50,054 nucleotides of DNA from Opitutaceae bacterium (GCA_016795545.1 JAEUGX010000089.1:1-50054); one strand, 5' to 3'. Counted from the stretch's first letter, positions 19,447 to 30,889 are shown. A program made the numbers and translations. The notes: generated by a model not told the origin, from the sequence alone.

Positions 19447-20714
19447 TCGTTTTCGCCGTCGTCGTCCTGGCGCTCGCGCTGCTCCTGTTGCTCTGGCTGC
19501 TCTGGCGCCAGAACCGTGCGCTGGTCGACTTGCGGGACGCGGTGCGGCGGGGGCAGGCGATGCTGCGGGACCAGGAGAACGGCGCCGCGTTGCCCGCGTG
19601 GCCGGCGCTCGCCGGCGCCGTCAACCAGCTGATCGCCGACCGCGCGGCCCTGCAGCAGCAGCGCACGGATCAGCTTGCGCAGCTTGAGGCGACCCTTGGC
19701 AACCTGCGCGAGGCGGTGCTCATCGTCGACGAGGCCAATTACATCCACCTTGCGAACCGCGCGCTGCGCGAGATCTTCCCGGGGGCGCGCGACCTGGTGA
19801 ACCTGCGCCTCGAGCTCATCGTGCGCAGCGCCCCGTTCCTCGAGTTCGTGCGCGCCACCCGGGCCGGTTCGCCGCTGCCGCGGCAGGAGTTCGAGATTGT
19901 CGACGGCCGCAGCCAGCTCTGGATCGAGGCCTCGGGCGCGCCCATCCCGTCGCCCGACGGCAAATCCCAGTGGGCCCTCTTCGTCATCCACGACATGACC
20001 AGCCAGCGGAAGCTCGAGCGGGTGCGCCGCGACTTCGTCGCCAACGCGTCCCACGAGCTGCGCACCCCCCTCAGCATCATCCAGGGCTATATCGAGACGC
20101 TGGTCGAGGGACACGTCTCCATGCCGCTCGAGGACCGCGACAAGTTTCTCAAGACGATCCAGCGCCATGGCGACCGGCTGAAGTCCATCATCGACGATCT
20201 CCTGATGCTTTCGCGTCTCGAGTCGGGCACGCCGGGCCTGCGGTTCGCCCCGGTCGACCTGGCCGCGCAGCTGCGCGGCCTCGCCGAAGACTACGGCCGC
20301 CGGCCGGCCGCGGCCGAGCACACGATCATCGTCGACGTGCCGGCGGACCTCGGTCTCGTCGAGGCCGATGGCGAGAAGCTCGCGCAGGTCTTCGGCAACC
20401 TCATCGAGAATGCGCTCAAGTACACGCCCCGGGGCTCCCGCGTCGAGCTGGGTGCCCGCGCCGTCGGCACCGACGAGATCGAGGCCTTCGTTCGCGACAA
20501 CGGGCCGGGCATCCCCGCCGAGGACCTGCCGCACGTGTTCGAACGCTTCTATCGGGTCGAGAAGGGCCGTTCGCGCGAGACCGGCGGCACCGGGCTCGGG
20601 CTGAGCATCGTCAAGCACATCGTCCAGCTGCACGGCGGCCAGGTCCGTGCCGAATCGAAGGAAGGCGCGGGCCTCACCGTCACGTTCCGTCTCCCGCGCC
20701 GGCGCCCGGGCTGA
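19443..20714 (+). CDS. PhoR-like sensor histidine kinase
   Basis: A 423-residue membrane kinase. One transmembrane helix lies at residues 1-21, then a coiled linker and a PAS domain at about 75-185. The dimerisation/phosphoacceptor domain contains ANASHELRTPL with His204. An ATPase domain follows, with GNLIENALKY, DNGPGIP and GTGLGLSIVKHIV. A single N-terminal helix plus PAS with no sizeable periplasmic domain is the layout of PhoR, which senses phosphate status through the Pst transporter. It overlaps the regulator gene by four bases, so the two are co-translated. The kinase call is certain; the signal is inferred. Confidence 0.9.
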   Translation: MIVFAVVVLALALLLLLWLLWRQNRALVDLRDAVRRGQAMLRDQENGAALPAWPALAGAVNQLIADRAALQQQRTDQLAQLEATLGNLREAVLIVDEANYIHLANRALREIFPGARDLVNLRLELIVRSAPFLEFVRATRAGSPLPRQEFEIVDGRSQLWIEASGAPIPSPDGKSQWALFVIHDMTSQRKLERVRRDFVANASHELRTPLSIIQGYIETLVEGHVSMPLEDRDKFLKTIQRHGDRLKSIIDDLLMLSRLESGTPGLRFAPVDLAAQLRGLAEDYGRRPAAAEHTIIVDVPADLGLVEADGEKLAQVFGNLIENALKYTPRGSRVELGARAVGTDEIEAFVRDNGPGIPAEDLPHVFERFYRVEKGRSRETGGTGLGLSIVKHIVQLHGGQVRAESKEGAGLTVTFRLPRRRPG

Positions 20715-20760
20715 AGCGTTCGGGGTTGCAGCGCGCCGGGCCGTCCGACCAAAAGGAAGG

Positions 20761-21411
20761 GTGGTTTACAAGCCGGAGTTTGTCGAACACGTCACCCGCC
20801 GCCGCGCCGCGCTGCGCGCCGAAGCGGCCGCCCTCATTCCGGCCGGAAAACCCGTCGTGCTTGAGATCGGCTGCGGACACGGGCACTTCCTCGAAACCTA
20901 CGCCCGGCAGTACCCTCAGCGGCATTACATCGGCGTCGACCTCCGGGGCGAGCGGATCGAAAAAGCCCGCAAAAAAGCCCGTCGTGCCGGCCTGACGAAC
21001 TGCCATTTTGTGCGCGCCGAAGCCCGCGAGTTTTTACAATCGCTGCCTCCGGAGGTCACTTTTGCGGAAATCTGGGTCCTGTTCCCGGACCCCTGGCCCA
21101 AGAAAAGGCATCACAAGCACCGGCTCCTGCAGCCGGCATTCCTGGAATACCTGGCTGGTCGGGTGGGGAAGGGAGGGCGCCTCTACTACCGCACCGACCA
21201 CCGCGAGTATTTTGCCGAAGTGGCCGCATTTCTCCCGACACTTTCGACCTGGCGGATCGATCCGCGCGCGCCCTGGCCGCTGGAGCATGAAACCGTGTTC
21301 CAGGCCCGGGCGCCCAGCTACCAGTCGCTGGTGGCCGTCAGGACATCACATCCAGCCAAACCAGCAGAAACAGCTGACCCGCTGCCGCCAGCCCCAGCAG
21401 ACCCCACGTGA
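20761..21411 (+). CDS. trmB: tRNA (guanine-N7-)-methyltransferase
   Basis: An S-adenosylmethionine-dependent enzyme of 216 residues that forms m7G46 in tRNA. The SAM-binding motif LEIGCGHGHFLE is followed by GVDLRGERI, the catalytic/tRNA-binding block VLFPDPWPKKRHHKHR, and YYRTDHREYF. The start is taken as the GTG at 20761; it is preceded immediately by AAGGAAGG, which is too close for an ideal ribosome site but is one of the few purine-rich leaders in the window. The last 23 residues lie beyond the usual family end and overlap a convergent small gene on the other strand. The frame is also open upstream into the kinase gene. Confidence 0.92.
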   Translation: MVYKPEFVEHVTRRRAALRAEAAALIPAGKPVVLEIGCGHGHFLETYARQYPQRHYIGVDLRGERIEKARKKARRAGLTNCHFVRAEAREFLQSLPPEVTFAEIWVLFPDPWPKKRHHKHRLLQPAFLEYLAGRVGKGGRLYYRTDHREYFAEVAAFLPTLSTWRIDPRAPWPLEHETVFQARAPSYQSLVAVRTSHPAKPAETADPLPPAPADPT

Positions 21412-21502
21412 CCTGCATAAAGACATTGTGAGCCAGCTTGCGCTCGCCGTTGGCCCGGCGCGGAGGCTCGGTGCGGACCAGCAGATCGGATTTTTCGGCC
21501 AT
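21338..21502 (-). CDS. Small single-span membrane protein (hypothetical)
   Basis: A 54-residue reading frame starting at ATG 21502. It has a charged N-terminal half (many Arg, Lys and Glu) and one clear transmembrane helix from about residue 28 to 51, ending in MS. It overlaps the 3' end of trmB by 74 bases on the opposite strand, in the part of TrmB that lies outside the conserved domain. The charge-then-helix pattern looks like a real small membrane protein. I do not recognise a family, and the short length leaves room for chance. Confidence 0.45.
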   Translation of the reverse strand: MAEKSDLLVRTEPPRRANGERKLAHNVFMQVTWGLLGLAAAGQLFLLVWLDVMS

Positions 21503-21560
21503 AACCAGCTGGCGAAAGCAATTGCCGGGTCCGGTGCCGGCCGGCAAGCCCATCCTGTCA

Positions 21561-21594
21561 TTAGGCCGGCCCGGGAGACCGGGAGTCGGCCTAA
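21561..21594. other. Long perfect inverted repeat (two-step hairpin) between divergent genes
   Basis: TTAGGCCG (21561-21568) pairs with CGGCCTAA (21587-21594), and inside it CCCGG (21570-21574) pairs with CCGGG (21579-21583). The element lies between the minus-strand small gene and the plus-strand atp operon. It could be a terminator-like RNA hairpin, an RNA leader element or an operator. Confidence 0.5.
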
Positions 21595-21630
21595 TTTCGG
21601 TTTCCCTCTGAAAAGGTTTCACTTAATGAA

Positions 21631-21662
21631 GGTTGACGCACCCCAAGGGCTACCCCTAGCAA
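21631..21662 (+). promoter_or_regulatory. Probable promoter of the ATP synthase operon
   Basis: TTGACG at 21633-21638 is a strong -35 within GGTTGACGCACC, identical to the 12-mer before recA. The -10 candidate at 17-18 bases (CTAGCA or TAGCAA) is weak. About 40 bases remain to the atpB start. Confidence 0.45.
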
Positions 21663-21701
21663 GTTGGCCTTTCCACACGTCGGAACTTCCTTCGGCACAC
21701 C

Positions 21702-22595
21702 ATGCTGCACCTCAGAAAAGTATTCGGTTTTTTAGCCGCGATCGGCCTCGCGACCGTTTCGTTCGCGTCTGAAGGCGGCGGGGTTGCGCCGGCGGCGTCC
21801 AAGCTGGTCGATTTCGGCAACGGCTGGGCGATCACCAACAGCATGGCCACCGGCTGGGCGACCTCCCTCGTGCTCATCACGCTGATCCTGGCCGCGGTGC
21901 GCAAGCCCCAGATCCTGCCGGGCAAGGCGCAATCGGTGTTCGAATCGCTGCTCGAGGCCCTGCGCGACCTCTTCGAGCCCATCGTCGGCAAAAAGGCGTT
22001 TCCCGCGGCGTTTCCGCTCCTCGTCACCTTTTTCATCTTCATCCTCATGCACAATTGGATGGGCCTGCTGCCCGGCGTGGGCACCATCGGCTGGGGCCAC
22101 GACGTCGAGGGGAAATTTCATTTGACCGAGCCGTGGATCCGCCCGTTCAACTCCGATTTCAACGGCACCATCGCCCTCGCGCTCGTTTCCTTCGGCGCCT
22201 GGCTGATCATCGTCTTCAAGTACGCCGGCCCGAAATTGATCCTGTGGGATCTCTTCGGCAACAAAGCGGAGAAGTCCGAAACCCCCGGCTGGCTCTATCC
22301 GATCCTTTCGCTCGTGTTCCTCATCGTCGGCCTGATCGAGGTGTTCTCGATCATGATCCGCCCCTTCACGCTTTCGGTCCGGTTGTTCGGCAATGTCTTC
22401 GGCGGCGAGAACCTGCTCCACGGCACCAGCTTCATCTTCATCTTTTATTTCATGGAGCTGCTGGTCGGGCTCATCCAGGCGATCGTCTTCACGCTGCTCA
22501 CCTCGGTTTACATCGGCCTGATCTGCAATCACGGCGACGATCACGACCACGAGCACGGTGCCGAGGGAGGCCACGCCGCCGAAGCCCACCACTGA
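21702..22595 (+). CDS. atpB: F-type ATP synthase subunit a
   Basis: A 297-residue membrane subunit forming the proton half-channels of Fo. The essential arginine lies in the conserved helix segment FTLSVRLFGNVFGGENLL. Further helices include the HNWMGLLPG segment and the last helix near LVGLIQAIVFTLLTSVYIGL. The protein begins with a cleavable-looking hydrophobic segment (residues 6-22, VSFAS), as in other a subunits of Bacteroidota/Verrucomicrobiota type. The C-terminus ends in an unusual His/Asp/Glu/Gly tail of about 20 residues. It is the first gene of the atp operon; no atpI gene precedes it. Confidence 0.95.
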   Translation: MLHLRKVFGFLAAIGLATVSFASEGGGVAPAASKLVDFGNGWAITNSMATGWATSLVLITLILAAVRKPQILPGKAQSVFESLLEALRDLFEPIVGKKAFPAAFPLLVTFFIFILMHNWMGLLPGVGTIGWGHDVEGKFHLTEPWIRPFNSDFNGTIALALVSFGAWLIIVFKYAGPKLILWDLFGNKAEKSETPGWLYPILSLVFLIVGLIEVFSIMIRPFTLSVRLFGNVFGGENLLHGTSFIFIFYFMELLVGLIQAIVFTLLTSVYIGLICNHGDDHDHEHGAEGGHAAEAHH

Positions 22596-22665
22596 GAATT
22601 TACCGCCGGGAGCGTGCTTCGCGTGCGCACGGCGGCAACCGCAACCACAAATCCACCCACCCAAC

Positions 22666-22872
22666 ATGTACCTCCTCGCTGAAATCACTGGCAACATCGC
22701 CAGCGCGTTCGGTCTCCTCGGCGCCGCCCTCGGCGTCGGTCTCATCGGCCAGAAAGCCGCCGAGGCCGTCGGCCGCAATCCCGGCGCTTCCGGCAAGATC
22801 CTCGTGCAGGCCATCATCGGTATGGCGCTCGCCGAAGGTCTCGGCATTCTCGCCCTCTTCCTCGCGAAGTAA
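22666..22872 (+). CDS. atpE: F-type ATP synthase subunit c
   Basis: A 68-residue hairpin proteolipid of the rotating ring. Two hydrophobic helices flank the polar loop GRNPG (residues 36-40). The ion-carrying carboxylate is Glu57 in MALAEGLGI. The residue after it is Gly rather than Ser/Thr, and the helix-1 position that is Gln in sodium-type rings is hydrophobic (Val24 by my alignment). This favours protons as the coupling ion (inference). The ATG at 22666 gives the normal length. The leader is C/A-rich without a Shine-Dalgarno sequence, although this subunit must be made in excess. Confidence 0.95.
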   Translation: MYLLAEITGNIASAFGLLGAALGVGLIGQKAAEAVGRNPGASGKILVQAIIGMALAEGLGILALFLAK

Positions 22873-22935
22873 CCGGAGACCGCTTCAACCGGCGGCGTGC
22901 CGGGCAGCCGGACGCGCCGCCAACCCCTTTTCACC

Positions 22936-23505
22936 ATGCTGAACCTCCTGCTCGCCACGGTTGAACCCGCCCACGCCACGGAAGCCGGTCCCATCGAGGG
23001 GCTGCGCCAGACCTTCGTGCACTTCGGCGTCGAGCCGAAGTATCTCGTGATGCAGGTGATCAGCTTCCTGATCCTCTTCGGCGTCCTCTACAAGTTCGGC
23101 ATCAAGCCCACCATCTCCACGATGGAGGAGCGCAACAAGAAGATCGCCGACGGCCTCAAGCACGCCGAGGAAATGCAGGCCAAGCTCGCCGCCGCCCAGC
23201 AGGAGAGTGCGGCGCTCATCAAGGCCGCCCAGCTCGACGCGCAGAAGTTCGTCGACGAGGCCCGCAAGGCCGCGAAGGAATTCGCCGACAAGCAGCAGGC
23301 CGACGCCATCGCGCGCGCCGCCGACACGCTCGCCAAGGCCCAGCAGGCGATCGAACTCGAGCACAAGAAAATGCTCGACCAGGCCCGCACCGAGATCGCC
23401 CGCCTCGTGGTGACCACCACCGAGCGCGTCCTCGCCAAGAAGCTCTCCGAAGCCGACCGCGCCGCCTACAACGAGGCCGCGACCAAGGAGCTGACCGCGG
23501 TCTGA
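22936..23505 (+). CDS. atpF: F-type ATP synthase subunit b
   Basis: A 189-residue peripheral-stalk subunit. After a polar N-terminal part of about 35 residues, one transmembrane helix (about 38-55) leads into a long Ala/Lys/Glu-rich coiled coil reaching the end ([19 protein letters not shown] onwards). That is the standard layout for the membrane-anchored stator. The N-terminal pre-helix part is longer than in E. coli. It lies between atpE and atpH, with only 7 bases to atpH. Confidence 0.92.
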   Translation: MLNLLLATVEPAHATEAGPIEGLRQTFVHFGVEPKYLVMQVISFLILFGVLYKFGIKPTISTMEERNKKIADGLKHAEEMQAKLAAAQQESAALIKAAQLDAQKFVDEARKAAKEFADKQQADAIARAADTLAKAQQAIELEHKKMLDQARTEIARLVVTTTERVLAKKLSEADRAAYNEAATKELTAV

Positions 23506-23512
23506 GGACACC

Positions 23513-23905
23513 ATGAGCGGCGACAAAAAAACCAAGCTCCTGGCCAAGCAGCTGTTCAAGCTGAGCCTCGTCAACGGCCGGGTCTCCCCCGAGCAGGTCG
23601 CCGGCGTGCTCGGTTACATCGAGAAAAGCGCGCCGCGGCATCCGCTCGCGCTGCTCAAGCTCTACCACCGCGCCATCGCCGCGGAGCTCGCCAAGGCGCA
23701 GGCCGTCGTCGAACACGCGGGCGCCATCAGCGACGCCGCGCTCCGCCTGATCGAGGACGCCATGACCCGCAAGTACCGCCGCCCCGTCACCGCCACGGCC
23801 CGCGCCAACCCCCGGCTGATCGCCGGCCTCCGCGTGCGCGTCGGCTCCGACGTCTACGAGTCCACGGTCGCCGCCCAGCTCGCCACCCTTTCCTCCGCCG
23901 TCTAA
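23513..23905 (+). CDS. atpH: F-type ATP synthase subunit delta (short form)
   Basis: A 130-residue stator subunit that links the b stalk to the top of F1. The C-terminal signature is clear: GLRVRVGSDVYESTVAAQL matches the final beta structure of delta (G.v.riGd.v.D.Sv...L). The N-terminal helical domain is much shorter than the usual total of about 175-180 residues, so only part of the bundle that contacts subunit alpha can be present. The position between atpF and atpA confirms identity. The gene shows no frameshift or stop, so this looks like a naturally compact delta. Confidence 0.85.
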   Translation: MSGDKKTKLLAKQLFKLSLVNGRVSPEQVAGVLGYIEKSAPRHPLALLKLYHRAIAAELAKAQAVVEHAGAISDAALRLIEDAMTRKYRRPVTATARANPRLIAGLRVRVGSDVYESTVAAQLATLSSAV

Positions 23906-23938
23906 CCCCGCCCCGCCCTTTACCAACCTCCATCCAGG

Positions 23939-25468
<1,530 letters not shown>

Positions 25469-25569
25469 CCCTGAACGCAGCGAGCATGGAACCGCGAGTG
25501 GTGAGCATGAGCATCTCCCAAGGCTAAGACCGCGCTTCGCTCCCACCCGCTACCCACCTCCCTCCCGCC

Positions 25570-26442
25570 ATGGCTTCCACCCGCGACATCCGCCGACGCA
25601 TCAAGTCGGTCAAGAACACCCGCCAGATCACCAAGGCGATGGAGCTGGTGGCCGCGTCGAAGATGAAGAAGGCGCAGCAGGCCGCCCTCGCCGGGCGCCC
25701 CTACGCGCAGCTCATGGCCGACATGCTCGCCGCCCTCGCCCCCCGCGTCAGCGAGACCCAGCATCCGCTGCTGGCCCGCCGCGAGATCAAGGTCCGCGGC
25801 ATCCTGCTCGTCACGACGGACAAGGGCCTCTGCGGTCCCCTGAACGCGAACCTCTTCAAGCTCGTCACCGAGATCAAGACCCCGGCCAAGTACGTCGCCA
25901 TCGGCCGCAAGGGCGCGCAGTTCCTGGCCCGCACGAAGCGCGACGTCGTCGCCGACTTCACGGTCAGCGATCGCGCCCTCTTCAACGAGGTCAAGACGCC
26001 GGTCGAATTCATGGTGAAGCTCTTCCTCGAAGGCACCATCGACACGCTCGAGGTTATCTACTCGCGCTTCCGCAACACGCTCGTCCAGGAAGCCGTCGTC
26101 CGCCCGGTCCTCCCGCTCACCAACGTGAAGGACTTCGTCTCCAGCCTCCGCGCGGAAAGCGGCGGGGGCAAGTTCACGGATGACCGGGACATGCTGTTCG
26201 AGCCCGACGCCGACGCCGTGCTCGCCGCCCTCCTGCCGTTCTACGTCAACCGCTACATCTACCAGCTCGTGCTCTCCGGCAAGGCCTCGGAGCAGAGCGC
26301 GCGTATGGTGGCGATGAAGACCGCCAAGGACAACGCCACCAAGCTGCTGGGCGACCTCACGCTCGAGTACAACAAGGCCCGCCAGGCCGCCATCACGCAG
26401 GAAATTCTCGAAATCGCCGCCGCCTCCTTCAGCGCGGCCTGA
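25570..26442 (+). CDS. atpG: F-type ATP synthase subunit gamma
   Basis: A 290-residue central-shaft subunit. The N-terminal helix begins with the family signature TRDIRRRIKSVKNTRQITKAMELVA (residues 3-27). The middle contains DKGLCGPLNANLFK. The C-terminal helix contains ASEQSARMVAMKTAKDNA, typical of gamma, and ends in the coiled segment LEYNKARQAAITQEILEI. The 101 bases upstream contain short GAGCAT direct repeats and no Shine-Dalgarno sequence. It lies between atpA and atpD. Confidence 0.96.
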   Translation: MASTRDIRRRIKSVKNTRQITKAMELVAASKMKKAQQAALAGRPYAQLMADMLAALAPRVSETQHPLLARREIKVRGILLVTTDKGLCGPLNANLFKLVTEIKTPAKYVAIGRKGAQFLARTKRDVVADFTVSDRALFNEVKTPVEFMVKLFLEGTIDTLEVIYSRFRNTLVQEAVVRPVLPLTNVKDFVSSLRAESGGGKFTDDRDMLFEPDADAVLAALLPFYVNRYIYQLVLSGKASEQSARMVAMKTAKDNATKLLGDLTLEYNKARQAAITQEILEIAAASFSAA

Positions 26443-26468
26443 ACCCTCCCACCCCTCCATCCGCTTAA

Positions 26469-27893
<1,425 letters not shown>

Positions 27894-27981
27894 GTTCTAA
27901 GGTAACAAGGTTTAGGGCGTAAGAAATTCCCGAGTTCTTCGGCTTAAGCCTTACAGATTACACCTTAAAACTTTTCCCACC

Positions 27982-28389
27982 ATGCCTCTAACTCTCGAAA
28001 TCGTCACTCCGGAAGCCAAGGTCTACTCGGACACGATTGACGGCGTCGTCATTCCGACGGCCGAAGGTGAAATCGGCGTGCTGCCTGGCCACATCCCGCT
28101 CCTTGCCCAGGTACAGCACGGCGAACTCCGCGTTTCCAAGGGCGCGGCCACCCAGTGGCTCGCTGTCGGCAGCGGATTCGTCCAGATCGACGGCGATCGG
28201 GTCCGAGTCCTCGCCGAAAACGCCATCACCGAGGAAAAAATCGACGAGAACGCGGTCGAAGCCGCAATGAAGCGTGCTGAGCAAGAGCTTAAGGAAGCGA
28301 AGGATATGGATCCCCAGCAATACGAGCACCTTCAGAGCCTCGTGCGCTACTCCGGCGTCCAGCTGGCCGTCAAACGCCGCCGCCGCTAA
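27982..28389 (+). CDS. atpC: F-type ATP synthase subunit epsilon
   Basis: A 135-residue subunit of the rotor that couples F1 to the c ring and can inhibit ATP hydrolysis. The N-terminal beta sandwich carries LEIVTPEAKVYSD, VVIPTAEGEIGVLPGHIPLL and the repeated VGSGFVQIDGDRVRVLAENA. A two-helix C-terminal domain follows (about residues 88-135). It is the last gene of the atp operon, followed directly by a strong terminator. Confidence 0.95.
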   Translation: MPLTLEIVTPEAKVYSDTIDGVVIPTAEGEIGVLPGHIPLLAQVQHGELRVSKGAATQWLAVGSGFVQIDGDRVRVLAENAITEEKIDENAVEAAMKRAEQELKEAKDMDPQQYEHLQSLVRYSGVQLAVKRRRR

Positions 28390-28395
28390 ACTTTC

Positions 28396-28440
28396 GGCCC
28401 CCGGTCACCCCCGCCACGGGGTTTGACCCGGGGCCTTTTT
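28396..28440 (+). terminator. Intrinsic terminator of the atp operon
   Basis: A 12-base stem with a single mismatch (28396-28407 with 28424-28435) starts 7 bases after the atpC stop and is followed by TTTTT at 28436-28440. It separates the atp operon from feoA. Confidence 0.85.
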
Positions 28441-28473
28441 CTGATTCTCTTCTGATACTCAGTCTCAGCTTCA

Positions 28474-28752
28474 ATGTCTACCCCCCGTCTAAATCTTTCG
28501 CCGCTCTGCCAAATGCCCGCCGGATCCGTTGGGCGTGTATGCGAGCTGACGGGTGATGAAAGTTTCTGCCAGCGCGTTCGTGAGATGGGCTTCGGCGAAG
28601 CCGCTCTGGTGACAAAGATCTCCGGGACAACGACCAGCCTTTGTCTCGTCAACGGCACGCGCATCGCCCTGAACCACCCGGCGGCCATGAGCATTCTTGT
28701 TGAGCAGATCCCCGCCCTGGGGCGGGTTGATGGGCCGGCCAGCGCCCGTTGA
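28474..28752 (+). CDS. feoA: Ferrous iron transport protein FeoA
   Basis: A 92-residue SH3-like accessory protein of the FeoB ferrous iron transporter. The pattern PLCQMPAGSVGRV..L...E....RVREMGF..A..V, then LCLVNGTRIAL is that of FeoA. The stop overlaps the feoB start by four bases (TTGA), implying translational coupling. No Fur box was identified in the short 33-base gap after the atp terminator. The protein acts in the cytoplasm at the membrane. Confidence 0.92.
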   Translation: MSTPRLNLSPLCQMPAGSVGRVCELTGDESFCQRVREMGFGEAALVTKISGTTTSLCLVNGTRIALNHPAAMSILVEQIPALGRVDGPASAR

Positions 28753-30887
28753 AGCTGCCCGCCCACATCGCGCTGACCGGGCGGCGCCGCGGGGTGCCCC
28801 ATCCCGATCGTCCGCCGGTTTACGCGATGGTCGGTAATCCGAACTGCGGCAAGACAACCCTGTTCAACGCCCTGACCGGTCTGCGACAGAAGGTCGGCAA
28901 CTACCCGGGCGTCACCGTCGAAAAGAAGATCGGCATCACCTACTCGCAGCACGGCCGTCCGATCCAGGTCATTGATCTGCCCGGCGCCTATTCGCTGGCG
29001 GCGCGATCTCCGGATGAGGCGGTGCTGCGTGACGTGCTGCTCGGCCGACGCGAGGACACCCCCCAGCCGGATCGCATCATCTGCGTCGTCGACGCGGCTA
29101 ATCTCGAACGCAACCTCTACCTCGTTCACCAGATCCTCGACCTTGGCCGTCCCGTCATTGTCGCGTTGAACATGATGGACATGGCGGCCGACGCGGGCGT
29201 GAAGGTGGACGCCGCCGAACTCGAGAACGAGCTGGGCGTGCCGGTGATCGCCTGCGAAGCCGTGAACGGGCGCGGGCTCGTGGAGCTGCGGCTCGCGCTC
29301 AGCCGGCTCGAGCTGCCGCTGGCCCGGCACCGCTGGGACGTGCCGGGGCCCATCGCGCCGGCCGTTGCCGAACTCCAGGCTTCGCTCCGGGATCACGACG
29401 GGCGTCCGCCCCTCATCGCGCGCGCCGAGGCGCTGCTGCTGCTGACGGATTTCGACACGGTGCGCGTGGGGGGCTCGCGGCCGCTGAGCGCCCGCACGCA
29501 TGAGATCCTGCAGCAGTGGCGCCAGCGCTGGGCAGGGGAGGGCACCGACTGGTCCGCGGCGCTCATCCGCAGCCGTTACGACGCCATCGACCGGCTGTGC
29601 CGCAACGTCATCCGCCGCACGCGCGATACCGGTCCGTCGCGCTCGGACCGCATCGACGCCGTTCTGGTCCACTCCGTCTGGGGCTGGTTGGTCTTCGGAG
29701 CCATCATGGCGGTGCTGTTTTTTTCGATCTTCACGCTCGCGGAACACCCGATGAACTGGATCGACGGCCATGTCGCCGGCTTCGGCGCCTGGGTGAAGCA
29801 GTCCCTGCCTTCCGGCGACCTCCGGGACCTGGTTACCGACGGCATCATCGCCGGCGTCGGAGGCATCGTCATCTTCCTGCCGCAGATCCTGATTCTCTTT
29901 TTCTTCGTCGGCCTGCTCGAGAGCACCGGTTACATGGCGCGCGCGGCCTTCCTCATGGACCGGCCGATGAGCAAGGTCGGGCTCAACGGCCGCTCGTTCA
30001 TCCCGCTGCTCGGCTCATACGCGTGCGCGATCCCGGGCATCATGGCGACGCGCACCATTGAAAACGCCAAGGACCGTCTCATCACGATCCTGGTGGCACC
30101 GCTCATGAGCTGCTCGGCGCGGCTGCCCGTCTACTTGCTGATGATCGCCACGCTGCTGCCGAGCGACGCCGTGCCTGCCGGCACGAAGGCGGGCATCATG
30201 CTGCTCATGTACGCGCTGGGCACGCTCGGCGCCTTCGGCTTCGCCTGGCTGTTCAAGCGCACGCTCTTCAAGGGGGGGGTGCCGCACATGATCATGGAGC
30301 TGCCTCCCTACCAGCCGCCGCGCTTCAAGGAGATCCTCCGGCATATGTTCGAGCGCGGCTGGCTGTTCCTGAAAAACGCGGGCACCATCATCCTCGCCAT
30401 CAGCATCGTGCTCTGGTGCCTGACCACCTACCCGAAGCACCCGAATCCCGAGGCGACCGCCACCGAGCAGATCGCCCAGAGCTTCGCCGGCCACGCCGGC
30501 CACGCTCTCGAGCCGGTGATCAAGCCGCTGGGCTTCGACTGGCGCATCGGCATCGGGCTCATCACCTCCTTTGCCGCCCGCGAGGTTTTCGTCAGCTCGA
30601 TGGGCGTGATCTTCGGCGTCGAGGCCGAGGACGACGACACGCAGCCGCTCCGCGACGCCCTGCGGAGCGCCCATTGGCCCGGCGGAGCGCCGCTGTTCAC
30701 ACCGCTCGTCTGCCTCACGCTGATGGTGTTCTATGTCTTCGCCATGCAATGCATGAGCACGGTCGCCGTCGTGAAGCGCGAAACCAACTCGTGGCGCTGG
30801 CCGCTTTTCCAGATCGCCTACATGACCGGCACCGCGTGGCTCGTGTGCCTCATCCTCTACCAGACTGGCCGGGCGCTGGGATACTGA
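28749..30887 (+). CDS. feoB: Ferrous iron transporter FeoB
   Basis: A 712-residue membrane protein for Fe2+ uptake with an N-terminal G domain. G1 is GNPNCGKTT (residues 29-37), G3 is DLPG and G4 is NMMD. The membrane part has two Gate regions with the conserved cysteines in GSYACAIPGIMATRTI and APLMSCSARLPVY. The start is taken as the TTG overlapping the feoA stop because G1 is too close to the next ATG. Length is normal. It is followed after 2 bases by a small Cys-rich membrane protein that usually travels with feoB. Confidence 0.94.
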   Translation: MKLPAHIALTGRRRGVPHPDRPPVYAMVGNPNCGKTTLFNALTGLRQKVGNYPGVTVEKKIGITYSQHGRPIQVIDLPGAYSLAARSPDEAVLRDVLLGRREDTPQPDRIICVVDAANLERNLYLVHQILDLGRPVIVALNMMDMAADAGVKVDAAELENELGVPVIACEAVNGRGLVELRLALSRLELPLARHRWDVPGPIAPAVAELQASLRDHDGRPPLIARAEALLLLTDFDTVRVGGSRPLSARTHEILQQWRQRWAGEGTDWSAALIRSRYDAIDRLCRNVIRRTRDTGPSRSDRIDAVLVHSVWGWLVFGAIMAVLFFSIFTLAEHPMNWIDGHVAGFGAWVKQSLPSGDLRDLVTDGIIAGVGGIVIFLPQILILFFFVGLLESTGYMARAAFLMDRPMSKVGLNGRSFIPLLGSYACAIPGIMATRTIENAKDRLITILVAPLMSCSARLPVYLLMIATLLPSDAVPAGTKAGIMLLMYALGTLGAFGFAWLFKRTLFKGGVPHMIMELPPYQPPRFKEILRHMFERGWLFLKNAGTIILAISIVLWCLTTYPKHPNPEATATEQIAQSFAGHAGHALEPVIKPLGFDWRIGIGLITSFAAREVFVSSMGVIFGVEAEDDDTQPLRDALRSAHWPGGAPLFTPLVCLTLMVFYVFAMQCMSTVAVVKRETNSWRWPLFQIAYMTGTAWLVCLILYQTGRALGY

Positions 30888-30889
30888 CC

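Noticed and set aside
25469..25569. GAGCAT repeats between atpA and atpG
   Set aside because: Only three short, imperfect copies; no structure or function can be supported.
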